NCBI RefSeq assembly: GCF_000092925.1
Contig: NC_014217.1
Location: 3,844,001 to 3,908,000, forward strand
Direction of reading: 5' to 3'
DNA: 64,000 bases
Source of the DNA: Ancylobacter novellus DSM 506
Lineage (GTDB): Bacteria > Pseudomonadota > Alphaproteobacteria > Rhizobiales > Xanthobacteraceae
Below, piece by piece: positions 1-7,462 of this stretch. Both the position numbers and the translations under genes were made by a program. Positions within the stretch are counted from its first letter, which is position 1, and each line of letters opens with the position of its first letter. The notes beneath the pieces were generated by a model. The model had not been told where the DNA came from and did no database searches. It saw only the letters and a program-made list of their open reading frames with translations.

Positions 1-1307
1 GTGATCAGCCGGCCGCATTCGACCGTGCGCACCAGCCGGCAATTGGCGGCGAGGTAGAAGGGCGCGGCCGCCTCGGGCGACAGCGCCACCGCCGGCACCA
101 GCTCGGCGGTGGTGCCGTCGATGGTGTGGTGGTGGCCGCCCATAGCGAGCGTGCTGCCGGCGGGCAGGTCTTGCGTGGCGCGGGCGACGAGGTCGAGATG
201 CGGGCGCGGGGCGACGGCACCGCTCGACACGCCGAGCAGGGCGGCCTCCAGCACGCTGGTCGCCGCCTCCAGCCCCAGCAAATGGCGCGGCAGATAGAGC
301 ATGGCGGTCGCGCCGTCGCGGCTCACCACATGGCCCTTGGCCGCCAGCATGTCCCAGGTCGGGCGGTCGGTGCAGCGCACGATGACGAAGACGCCGCCAG
401 CGAAGCTCGGCTCGTCCGGCGCGCGCAGGCAGTGGAACACGTCGAGCCGGCGCTCGCCCGACAGCAACCCGCCTTCCGCCTTTCCGGCGAGCAGGGTCGG
501 CACTTCGGTGATGCGGGCGATGGGCGCGTGCAGGTCCGGCCGGTCGGCGGCGAAGCCGGTGGCATTGCCGACGATGAGCAGCTCGCACAAATCCGGCACC
601 GCACGCTGCGGCAGCGCCGCGACAGCCTCGGCACGGGAAGCGACGATCTCGGCCGCCGCGCGGCCGCCGAGCTCCCAATGGTCGGCCAGCGCCGGCACGG
701 GCTCGGTGCGCCCATTGCTGGTGACGAGGCCGGTGGCACGGTCGAAGACGAAGTCGTACTCGCTCGACTTGCCGGCGGCGATGATCTCGAATCCGAGCGT
801 CTCCGCCCAGGTGACGAGGCCGATGAGCAGGCTCGGCTGGTCGCCGTCGACCGGCGTCGAGACCAGCCCGCGCGCGGCGGCCATATGGGCGATGCCGGGG
901 CCGGCGACGCTGTCCAGCTCCTTCGACACCACGGCGAGGTGGCGGCCGGCCTCGATGGCGAGGCGGGCATGGCGCGCGCCGGCCTCGGGATGGCCGGTCG
1001 CCTCGATGACGACCTCGACCGGCAGGCCGACGACGAGCGCGAGGTCGTCCGCCGCGACGAAATCGCCCGCCGCGAAGGCTTTTCCCGCCTCGGCCGCCGT
1101 GGTGCAGATGCGGATGCGCTCGGGATCGGCGCCGCTCGCCTTGAGCGCCGCGGCGGCGATCTGCGCGTCGCGGTCGACCGCCACCCGGGCGCGCATGCGC
1201 GGCACCCGCAGGCCCTGCGTCAGAAAGCTCCGCCCGAAATCGCCGGTGCCGACGACGCAGGTCTCGACCGGCGGCCGGTCGACGTTGAAATAGCGGTGGA
1301 AGTTCAT
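1..1307 (-). CDS. NAD(P)-binding oxidoreductase, homoserine-dehydrogenase-like/SAF type (C-terminus beyond window)
   Basis: The reading frame starts at the ATG at 1307 and stays open to base 1, so at least 435 residues are visible and the C-terminus is missing. The N-terminus (MNFHRYFN) leads into a Rossmann GTGDFG motif at about residues 20-25, followed by a VIEATGHPEAG stretch and a conserved SKELDSV segment, as in the homoserine-dehydrogenase-like proteins often annotated with a SAF domain. Those proteins commonly sit beside sugar-acid or tricarboxylate transport genes; their substrate is generally not known. The start overlaps the stop of the chimeric amidohydrolase/TctA frame by four bases (ATGA), so it was translated as the last or next-to-last gene of that operon. 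I am sure of the Rossmann fold and unsure of the reaction. Confidence 0.7.
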   Translation of the reverse strand, partial: MNFHRYFNVDRPPVETCVVGTGDFGRSFLTQGLRVPRMRARVAVDRDAQIAAAALKASGADPERIRICTTAAEAGKAFAAGDFVAADDLALVVGLPVEVVIEATGHPEAGARHARLAIEAGRHLAVVSKELDSVAGPGIAHMAAARGLVSTPVDGDQPSLLIGLVTWAETLGFEIIAAGKSSEYDFVFDRATGLVTSNGRTEPVPALADHWELGGRAAAEIVASRAEAVAALPQRAVPDLCELLIVGNATGFAADRPDLHAPIARITEVPTLLAGKAEGGLLSGERRLDVFHCLRAPDEPSFAGGVFVIVRCTDRPTWDMLAAKGHVVSRDGATAMLYLPRHLLGLEAATSVLEAALLGVSSGAVAPRPHLDLVARATQDLPAGSTLAMGGHHHTIDGTTAELVPAVALSPEAAAPFYLAANCRLVRTVECGRLI

Positions 1308-1867
1308 GCGGGTCCTCGATTGCCGTCATCGGTGACGGAGGCCGGCGCGGTCCGCCCGCGCCGGGACCAGGCCAGGCGCATCAGCGGTACGGTCCAGACG
1401 ATGATGGTGACGACGCCGAGCACCGCGGCGATCGGCCGGCTGAACAGGCCCAGCACGTTGCCGTTGCTGCTGATGAGCGCCTGCATGAAGTTCTGCTCGA
1501 CGATCTCGCCCAGCACGATGCCGAGCACCATGGGCGCGATCGGGAAGCCGTTCTCCTCCATGAAATAGGCGGTTGTGCCGAGCGCGAGCAGGATCCAGAT
1601 GCCGAAGATGTCGCCCCATTCGGCTTCCATGTAGACATTGCCGACAATCCGATGCCGGCCGGAGGCGCGGCGGTAGTCGTCCGGCATGAAGTCGACGCAG
1701 AAGCCGCGATAGTCGCCGTAGCGGTTGCCGGGATAGGGGGCGTTGTTCAGCCAGGGATGCTTGCCCAGCGACAGGTCCCAGTAATGGTGGTGCGCGTCGA
1801 TGATCGGTAGGTCGTCGGCGTCGGCCGATCCCGAAACGGACAGGAGTTGGGACGGACGGACGGTCAT
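1304..1867 (-). pseudogene. In-frame chimera: amidohydrolase N-terminus fused to TctA C-terminus (deletion scar)
   Basis: About 187 codons from the ATG at 1867 (MTVRPSQL). Residues about 1-84 look like the start of a TIM-barrel metal-dependent amidohydrolase: IIDAHHHYWDL carries the metal-binding His pair, followed by HPWLN and the family-typical VYMEAEW strand. Directly after that Trp (near 1613-1618) the sequence becomes the last 100 or so residues of a tripartite tricarboxylate transporter large permease (GIWILLALGTTAYFM, APMVLGIVLGEIVEQNFMQA, FSRPIAAVLG). Neither half is complete: an amidohydrolase needs roughly 280 residues and TctA roughly 500. The simplest reading is an internal deletion that removed the rest of the hydrolase, any genes between, and most of tctA, while keeping frame. 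The product is unlikely to work as either parent. The stop overlaps the next gene (ATGA). Confidence 0.8.
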
Positions 1868-1990
1868 CGCCATGCCCTGCGGCGCGTGATGCGCGAGGCG
1901 GCGCGAAGCTGCGGCATGCCGGATCCTTCCCGTGGCGTTTCCTGTCGCGGGCCACCGTCTGATCGCGGCGCCTTCGCAGTTCATTCCCTA

Positions 1991-2004
1991 TATTGCATGC
2001 AATA
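1991..2004. promoter_or_regulatory. Perfect 14-bp palindrome, putative operator of the adjacent GntR regulator
   Basis: TATTGCATGCAATA is a perfect inverted repeat in the gap between the divergent chimeric amidohydrolase/TctA frame and the GntR gene. Its core TTGCATGCAA occurs again at 2057-2066, 64 bp away centre to centre. Position and repetition fit an auto-regulatory FCD-type GntR operator; binding itself is inferred. Confidence 0.55.
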
Positions 2005-2024
2005 GTGCCGAGAGGTCAACGCCT

Positions 2025-2792
2025 ATGGACGGCGAAATCGAAGTGTGGGAAGGTTCTTGCATGCAATCCTTGGACGATCTGCCCGCGCCCAGCGGCACCC
2101 ACCCTGATCTGGAGCCGCCGGCCGAGCCGGTCCGCGCGCTGCGTGGGCGCCGCACCCTGCATGTGGTGGAGCGCATCCGCGACATGATCGTCTCCGGCGA
2201 ACTGCCGGCGGGCGGGCGCATCTCCGAGCGGATGATCACCGAGGGGCTCGGGGTCACCCGCACGCCGCTGCGCGAGGCCTTCAAGATCCTGGAGGCCGAG
2301 GGGCTGGTGCGCATCGTGCCGAACCGCGGCGCGGAGGTGATCCACCTTTCGCCGGCGGACATCGAGGCGGCGTTCGAGGTGCTGACCGGGCTTGAGAGCG
2401 TGGCGGCCGAGCTCGCCTGCACGCGCGGCACCGCGGCCGAATTCGCCGCCATCGAGGCACGTCATGACCGCATGGTGGCCTGCCAGCGCGCCGGCGACCT
2501 TATGGGCTATTTCCACCTCAACCAGGAAATCCACCAGCTCATCGTCGACTGCGCCCACAATCCGGCGCTGTCGCGCGTCTACCGCACTGAATCCGCGCGC
2601 ATCCGCCGCTACCGCTACGCCGGCAACCGCGTCGGCGAGCGCTGGGCCCGCGCGGTGATGGAGCACGAGCAGATCCTCGACGCACTCAAGCAGCGCCAGG
2701 GCGCGCTGCTGCGCGAATTGCTACGCACGCACCACATCAACGGCTGGCGCGTCACCCGCCGGGTGCTGGAAGGCGAACTCTCGCCGGGCTGA
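2025..2792 (+). CDS. GntR-family transcriptional regulator, FCD (FadR) subfamily
   Basis: 255 residues. An N-terminal winged helix (about residues 40-110: HVVERIRDMIVSGELPAGG, then LGVTRTPLREAFKILEAEGLV with the family TPLREA recognition helix) is followed by an all-helical FCD ligand domain containing the HLNQEIHQLIVDCAHN segment, whose Asp/His residues usually hold a metal. It probably senses an organic acid or CoA-related metabolite and controls the divergent operon, which is now damaged by a deletion. Start: the ATG at 2025 has GAGAGG nine bases upstream. The in-frame ATG at 2061 has GGAAGG seven bases upstream and is an equally good alternative; in that case the second TTGCATGCAA (2057-2066) would overlap the start codon. 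Confidence 0.88.
   Translation: MDGEIEVWEGSCMQSLDDLPAPSGTHPDLEPPAEPVRALRGRRTLHVVERIRDMIVSGELPAGGRISERMITEGLGVTRTPLREAFKILEAEGLVRIVPNRGAEVIHLSPADIEAAFEVLTGLESVAAELACTRGTAAEFAAIEARHDRMVACQRAGDLMGYFHLNQEIHQLIVDCAHNPALSRVYRTESARIRRYRYAGNRVGERWARAVMEHEQILDALKQRQGALLRELLRTHHINGWRVTRRVLEGELSPG
2057..2066. promoter_or_regulatory. Second copy of the TTGCATGCAA palindrome
   Basis: A ten-base perfect palindrome identical to the core of the site at 1991-2004. It lies over the alternative ATG (2061) of the GntR gene, so a protein bound here could block initiation or transcription. Function is inferred from repetition and position. Confidence 0.45.
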
Positions 2793-2824
2793 AGCCGCCG
2801 GCGCGGCGTTTCACGCCGGAGAGT

Positions 2825-3607
2825 TCAGGACCCGGTCCACTTGGGCACCGCCTTGGTCCTGGCGAGGAAATTCTGCACGCCGCGGCGGAAATCCTCGCTG
2901 CCATAGACCTCGGCCACGATCGCCTCGATATCCGGCAGGTTGGCGAACTTCATCTGGCACAGCGTGGCCTTGGTGGCGCGCGTGGTCAGCGGCGCGTTCT
3001 CCGCCGCACGCCGGCACAGGCTCTCGACCTCGGCATCGAGCGCCTCCGGCTCGACGATGCGCAGCAGGTAGCCGCTGGCGAGAAGTTCCTGCGCCGGGAC
3101 GATCTCGCCCAGCAGCACCATGCGCTTGGCAACCGAGACGCCGATCGCCCCGCCGATACGGGCGACGCTCTGCGCCGACAGACAGTTGCCCAGCGTGCGG
3201 CCGATGGGCGAGCCGAAACGCGCATTCGGCGTGGCGACGCGGAAGTCGCAGGCCGAGGCGATGTTAAGCCCGCCACCGACCGCCCAGCCGTCAACCACGG
3301 CGATGGTGGTCACCGGGATCGCGTCGACGGCGCTCATGCACTCGTCGATCCGGTGCTCGTAGCCGATGCCGTCCTCACCGCTGGTGAACTTGGTGAAGCC
3401 GGAAATATCCGTGCCGGAGACGAAGGCCTTGCCGCCGACGCCGCGGAACACCGCGACGCGGATCGAAGGATCGTCCGCGATGGCGCGGGCCGCATCGCGC
3501 AGGCCGAGCCACATCTCGCTGGTGAGCGCGTTATGCGCTTCCGGATTGTTGAAGCGGACGAAGGCGACGTCGTCCTTCTTCTCGAAGTCGATGCGGGGAG
3601 CGCTCAT
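2825..3607 (-). CDS. Enoyl-CoA hydratase/isomerase (crotonase) family protein with non-canonical active site
   Basis: 260 residues, normal crotonase length. The oxyanion-hole segments are recognisable: GKAFVSGTDI at about 65-75 and AVGGGLNIASACDF. However, aligned on the standard crotonase pattern, the two acid/base glutamates of the classical hydratase (Glu144 and Glu164 in the rat enzyme) are replaced by Asn (GGGLN) and Ile (FGSPI). A simple hydration role is therefore doubtful; the family also includes isomerases, decarboxylases and hydrolases. The start ATG at 3607 overlaps the stop of the CoA-transferase gene (TGATG), so translation is coupled and the two products probably act in sequence on a CoA ester. 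Family is certain, reaction unknown. Confidence 0.85.
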   Translation of the reverse strand: MSAPRIDFEKKDDVAFVRFNNPEAHNALTSEMWLGLRDAARAIADDPSIRVAVFRGVGGKAFVSGTDISGFTKFTSGEDGIGYEHRIDECMSAVDAIPVTTIAVVDGWAVGGGLNIASACDFRVATPNARFGSPIGRTLGNCLSAQSVARIGGAIGVSVAKRMVLLGEIVPAQELLASGYLLRIVEPEALDAEVESLCRRAAENAPLTTRATKATLCQMKFANLPDIEAIVAEVYGSEDFRRGVQNFLARTKAVPKWTGS

Positions 3608-4791
3608 CACGCGGTTTCCTTTGCCGGCTGGGAAAGCAAGCCCTTGCTGACCAGTTCCTGCCTGATCTGGTCGCCATGCTCGTTCAACAGCGGCGGCGGC
3701 AGGCGCACTTCCTGCGGCGTCGCGCTGAGCTTTACCGGGAAGCCGAGGGCCCGGAACTCGCCCTCGACCGGGTGCGGCACCATCTGCACCATCTCGCGGG
3801 CAACCGCCTGCTCGCTCACCACCGCCTCGCCATAGTCGAGGATCGGCGCCGTCGGCACGCCGGCCGCCATCAGCGTGTCGATCCATTCCTGCCGAGTACG
3901 GGTGAGGAAGGTCGGCGCCAGCTCCTCCATCAGCGCGATGCGGTTGGTCACACGCGCGGCATTGGTGGAGAAGCGCGGGTCGTCCTGCAGTTCCTCGCGG
4001 TCGAGTGCCTTGAGGAAGGTGAGCCAGAGCCCCTGATTGGCGGCGCCGATGACGAACCAGCCATCCGAGGCCTCCACCGCCTGATAGGGCGCGGACATGC
4101 GGTTGGCCGAGCCTATCGGCGTCGGCGAGGTGCCGGTGCCCCACAATTCGGTGGTCTCCCAGACCGAGAGCGCCAGCGCCGCCTCGAACAGCGAGGCGTC
4201 GACATACTGGCCCTCGCCCGAGGCCTGCCGGCCGATCACCGCGCTCAACACGGCATAGGCGGTGAACAGGCCGGCGCCGAGATCGGCCACGGCGATGGAA
4301 TTCTTCGCCGGCTCCATGCCGGGGAAGCCGTTAGAGGAGAGGATGCCCGACACCGCCTGGGCGATCAGGTCGAAGCCCGGCCGCTGCGACCACGGCCCGG
4401 TCTGGCCGAAGCCGGAGATGCTGGCATAGACGAGGCGCGGATTGAGCGCCTTCAGCGTCGGGTAGTCCATACCTAGGCGCGCGGCGACGCCGGGGCGGGC
4501 GTTCTCGACCAGCACGTCGGCGGTCTTGACCAGCGCGTAGAGCACCTCGCGGTCCTCGGGCGACTTCAAATCGAGCGTGATGGAGCGCTTGTTGCGGTTG
4601 AGCGCCAGGAAGCCGGGGCTGTCCGAGCCCTTCAGCCGGAAGCCCATGGAGTGGCGAGTGGAATCGCCGGTGCCCGGCGGCTCGATCTTGATGACGTCGG
4701 CGCCCATATCCGCCAGCAGCATGCAGCAGAACGGACCGGCCATCACCTGCGAAATGTCGAGCACCCTTATGCCCGCGAGAGGCAGTGCCAT
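3607..4791 (-). CDS. CaiB/BaiF (class III) CoA-transferase
   Basis: 394 residues, the usual length for a single-chain class III CoA-transferase. It starts MALPLAGIRVLDISQVMAGP, typical of the family, and carries RPGFDLIAQA with the expected catalytic Asp at about residue 141, the position corresponding to Asp169 of formyl-CoA transferase. It should move CoA from a donor such as succinyl-CoA to a carboxylic acid in the cytosol. The frame can be extended upstream, but the ATG at 4791 has GGGAGGA eight bases before it and matches family starts. It forms a two-gene unit with the crotonase-fold gene. An ATCATATATGAT palindrome lies about 145 bp upstream. The acid substrate cannot be read from sequence. 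Confidence 0.9.
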   Translation of the reverse strand: MALPLAGIRVLDISQVMAGPFCCMLLADMGADVIKIEPPGTGDSTRHSMGFRLKGSDSPGFLALNRNKRSITLDLKSPEDREVLYALVKTADVLVENARPGVAARLGMDYPTLKALNPRLVYASISGFGQTGPWSQRPGFDLIAQAVSGILSSNGFPGMEPAKNSIAVADLGAGLFTAYAVLSAVIGRQASGEGQYVDASLFEAALALSVWETTELWGTGTSPTPIGSANRMSAPYQAVEASDGWFVIGAANQGLWLTFLKALDREELQDDPRFSTNAARVTNRIALMEELAPTFLTRTRQEWIDTLMAAGVPTAPILDYGEAVVSEQAVAREMVQMVPHPVEGEFRALGFPVKLSATPQEVRLPPPLLNEHGDQIRQELVSKGLLSQPAKETA

Positions 4792-4935
4792 GATCGAAAT
4801 CCTCCCATTCTTCCTTGGCCGGAAGGCTCCACGGAGGCCGGCCGCGCGGCGGCGATCACGGATGCCTGGAACCTGATGCCTTGCAGTGGCGGGGAGATGG
4901 CCAGCACCATGCCCGCCACGCGGCGTGTTGTCTAT

Positions 4936-4947
4936 ATCATATATGAT
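4936..4947. promoter_or_regulatory. ATCATATATGAT palindrome upstream of the CoA-transferase operon
   Basis: A perfect 12-bp inverted repeat in an AT-rich patch of otherwise GC-rich DNA, between the GntR gene (4999-5793) and the CoA-transferase gene. The same half sites (ATCATA and TATGAT) recur at 12244-12262 upstream of tctC. It is probably an operator for the GntR regulator encoded next door, and the AT-rich surroundings may include the promoter. Confidence 0.5.
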
Positions 4948-4998
4948 CCGCACGCCGGCCGTGTCAAACCATGATCGGCGAAAGCCTCGCGACGATGT

Positions 4999-5793
4999 TC
5001 AGCGCCGCCGGCGCCCGCGGCCGGCCCGTGCCGGCCGCCCGTCGTCCTGCGAGGGCGCCTCGCCGGCAAGCAGGTGCTCCTGCTCCGCAAACGCCGCGTC
5101 CATGCGCTCCTGCGAGGCGAGCAGATGCGCGCGCATCGCCTCCTCCGCCGCGACCGGGTCGCGGGCGAGCAGCGCGTCGATGATGGCCGCGTGTTCCTTC
5201 ACCGCCTTGGCCGGCGCATTGGTCTTGTAGAGGAAGCGGAAGATGTGGAGATGGACGTGCAGGCCCTCGATGGTCTCCGCGACGAAGCGGTTGCCGCTCG
5301 CCCGGGCCACGAGGTCGTGCAGCCGGGCGTCGCCCTCGGCGAACTGGGCATAGGCGAGCTCGTCGCCGCTCTGCACGCGCTCCATCTCCTCGGCGAGCTT
5401 GGCGAGGGCGCGCAGCGCGTTCTCGTCGGCGTTCTCGGCCGCCCATGCCGCCGCCTTCGGCTCGATCAGCAGGCGCAGCGCGAAGAGCGCGTTGATCTCC
5501 TGCCGCGTCAGCAGGTCGGCTGCCCGGAAGCCCACATTGGGCGTCTTGTAGGCGAGCTTCTGCGCTTCGAGCAGCGTCAGCGCCTCGCGGATCGGGGTCT
5601 GGGAGATCTGCAGCTGCCGCGCCAGCGCCTCGATGCCGATGTGCTGGCCGGGCGCGATCTTCATGGTCACGAGCATGGACAGAAGCTGCTCATAGGCCAG
5701 CTCGACCAGCGTCTGCGGATAGATGGGACGCTTCTCGTCCAGCGCGACCAGGCGGGCGAAGGAGAGCGGCTCCTGATTGTTATTGGCGACCAT
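4999..5793 (-). CDS. GntR-family transcriptional regulator, FCD subfamily
   Basis: 264 residues from the ATG at 5793 (MVANNNQEP). Winged helix at about residues 30-95 (LVELAYEQLLSMLVT, IGIEALARQLQISQTPIREALTLLEA) followed by an FCD helical bundle with EGDARLHDLVARASGNRF, the usual metal/ligand-binding helix. The last 20 residues are Arg/Gly-rich and probably disordered. It lies inside the cluster between the aldehyde dehydrogenase and the CoA-transferase on the same strand, so it is the obvious local regulator. An AT-rich imperfect palindrome (about 5813-5832) sits just upstream of its start and may be an auto-regulatory site. The effector is unknown, probably an intermediate of the local pathway. 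Confidence 0.88.
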   Translation of the reverse strand: MVANNNQEPLSFARLVALDEKRPIYPQTLVELAYEQLLSMLVTMKIAPGQHIGIEALARQLQISQTPIREALTLLEAQKLAYKTPNVGFRAADLLTRQEINALFALRLLIEPKAAAWAAENADENALRALAKLAEEMERVQSGDELAYAQFAEGDARLHDLVARASGNRFVAETIEGLHVHLHIFRFLYKTNAPAKAVKEHAAIIDALLARDPVAAEEAMRAHLLASQERMDAAFAEQEHLLAGEAPSQDDGRPARAGRGRRRR

Positions 5794-5935
5794 GGAATCA
5801 GTTCCAGCTTGGAATGATATAAAATATACAATCCCTCTTTCGACTCGAACAGCCATCGGTCGCGGCGATGCCGCCGGAGGCAGGGTCGTGCGCCTTGCGT
5901 GCGGACGCCGGCACGCCGGCGCCCGCTACAAGGAA

Positions 5936-7444
5936 TTACCAGCTTACCGCAATGTACTTGGCCTCGGTGAATTCGAGCAGGCCATGATGGGCGCCTTCGC
6001 GCCCGAGCCCGCTCTGCTTCACCCCGCCGAAGGGCGCGGCCGGGTCGGAGACGAGGCCGCGATTGAGCGCGACCATGCCGTATTCCAGCCGCTCGGAGAT
6101 CTGCATGCCGCGCTTGAGGTCGCCCGTGTAGACATAGGCGGAGAGGCCGTATTCGGTGTCGTTGGCCATGCGGATGGCGTCCTCGACATCCTTGAACGGC
6201 ACGATGGCGGCGACCGGGCCGAAGATCTCCTCGCGGATGAGGTTGGCGTTCAGCGGCACGTCGGCCAGCACGGATGGCGGATAGAAGAAGCCGGCGCCCT
6301 CGCCCACCTTGCCGCCGAGCTTCACCTTGGCGCCCTTGGCCACGGCGTCGTCGACCAGCGAGGTGATCTTCTCGATCGCCGCGCGGTTGATCATGGCGCC
6401 GCACTGGGTGGTGGTGTCGGTGCCGGCGCCGAGCTTCAGCGCGCCCATCTTCTCCACCAGCTTCTCCACGAACGCCGGGTAGATGCCCTCCTGCACGTAG
6501 AAGCGGTTGGCGGCGGTGCAGGCCTCGCCGGCATTGCGCATCTTGGCGATCATCGCGCCTTCGATCGCCGCGTCGAGGTCGGCGTCGTCGAGCACGAGGA
6601 AGGGCGCGTTGCCGCCGAGTTCCATCGAGGAGTTGATGACGTTGTAGGACGCCTCGCGCAGCAGGATTTTGCCGACCTCGGTGGAGCCGGTGAAGGAGAG
6701 CTTGCGCACGCGCATGTCGCGCAGGATGGCGCTGCACAGCGGGCCGGGATCGGAGGTGTTGACCATGTTGACGACACCGGCCGGCACGCCGGCGCGGCGC
6801 AGGATCTCGCCGACCGCGAGGGCCGTCAGCGGGGTCTCCTCGGCGGGCTTCAGGATGCAGGTGCAGCCCGCCGCCAGCGCCGGGGCGATCTTGCGAGTGG
6901 CCATCGCCGCCGGGAAGTTCCACGGCGTGATCAGCAGCGCGATGCCGATCGGCTGGTACTGCACGACGATGCGATTGCCGCCGGCCGGGGCGATGGCGAG
7001 GTCGCCATTGATGCGCACGGCTTCTTCCGCGTACCAGCGGAAGAACTCGGCGGCGTAGAGCACCTCGCCGCGGGCATCCGGCAGCGCCTTGCCGTTCTCC
7101 AGCGAGATGATCTGCGCCAGCCAGTCGGCATGCTCCAGCATGGACTGGAAGCAGCGCTGCAGGACATTGGCGCGCGCCCGCGGCGGGGTCGCGGCCCAGG
7201 AAGCGGCAGCCGCGGCGGCGGCGTCGACGGCGGAGAGGCCATCGGCCACGGTCGCGTCGGCCACCGAGGTCAGCACCTCGCCGGTCGACGGGTTGAGGAC
7301 GTCGATGCGCTTGCCGCTGGTGCCAGCGGTCCACTTGTCGGCGATCAGCAGGTCGGTGGGGATGGCAAATCCGCCCTTGGCGTCCGGCACGACATAGGTG
7401 TGGCCGGCGTCGGTCGGGGCGAGGCTCGCGGTGCTGCTAGACAT
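5936..7444 (-). CDS. NAD(P)-dependent aldehyde dehydrogenase, succinate-semialdehyde dehydrogenase-like
   Basis: 502 residues. All ALDH landmarks are present: TPWNFP with the oxyanion Asn176, the cofactor loop FTGSTEVGK, general base Glu275 in MELGGNAPF and nucleophile Cys309 in GEACTAANRF, then the EEIFGPV and PFGGVKQSG segments near the C-terminus. The whole-length pattern resembles GabD-type succinate-semialdehyde dehydrogenases, so it probably oxidises a semialdehyde to a dicarboxylic acid. It begins 18 bp downstream of the iron alcohol dehydrogenase stop, in one operon with it; the pair can take an alcohol or hydroxy acid through an aldehyde to an acid. Substrate is inferred from family resemblance only. 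Confidence 0.9.
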   Translation of the reverse strand: MSSSTASLAPTDAGHTYVVPDAKGGFAIPTDLLIADKWTAGTSGKRIDVLNPSTGEVLTSVADATVADGLSAVDAAAAAAASWAATPPRARANVLQRCFQSMLEHADWLAQIISLENGKALPDARGEVLYAAEFFRWYAEEAVRINGDLAIAPAGGNRIVVQYQPIGIALLITPWNFPAAMATRKIAPALAAGCTCILKPAEETPLTALAVGEILRRAGVPAGVVNMVNTSDPGPLCSAILRDMRVRKLSFTGSTEVGKILLREASYNVINSSMELGGNAPFLVLDDADLDAAIEGAMIAKMRNAGEACTAANRFYVQEGIYPAFVEKLVEKMGALKLGAGTDTTTQCGAMINRAAIEKITSLVDDAVAKGAKVKLGGKVGEGAGFFYPPSVLADVPLNANLIREEIFGPVAAIVPFKDVEDAIRMANDTEYGLSAYVYTGDLKRGMQISERLEYGMVALNRGLVSDPAAPFGGVKQSGLGREGAHHGLLEFTEAKYIAVSW

Positions 7445-7462
7445 GTCGTTCCGTCCTGGTGA

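Noticed and set aside
4999..5856. Longer start at 5856 for the second GntR regulator
   Set aside because: The extra 21 residues run through the AT-rich palindromic region that looks like promoter or operator, and the ATG at 5793 matches family starts.
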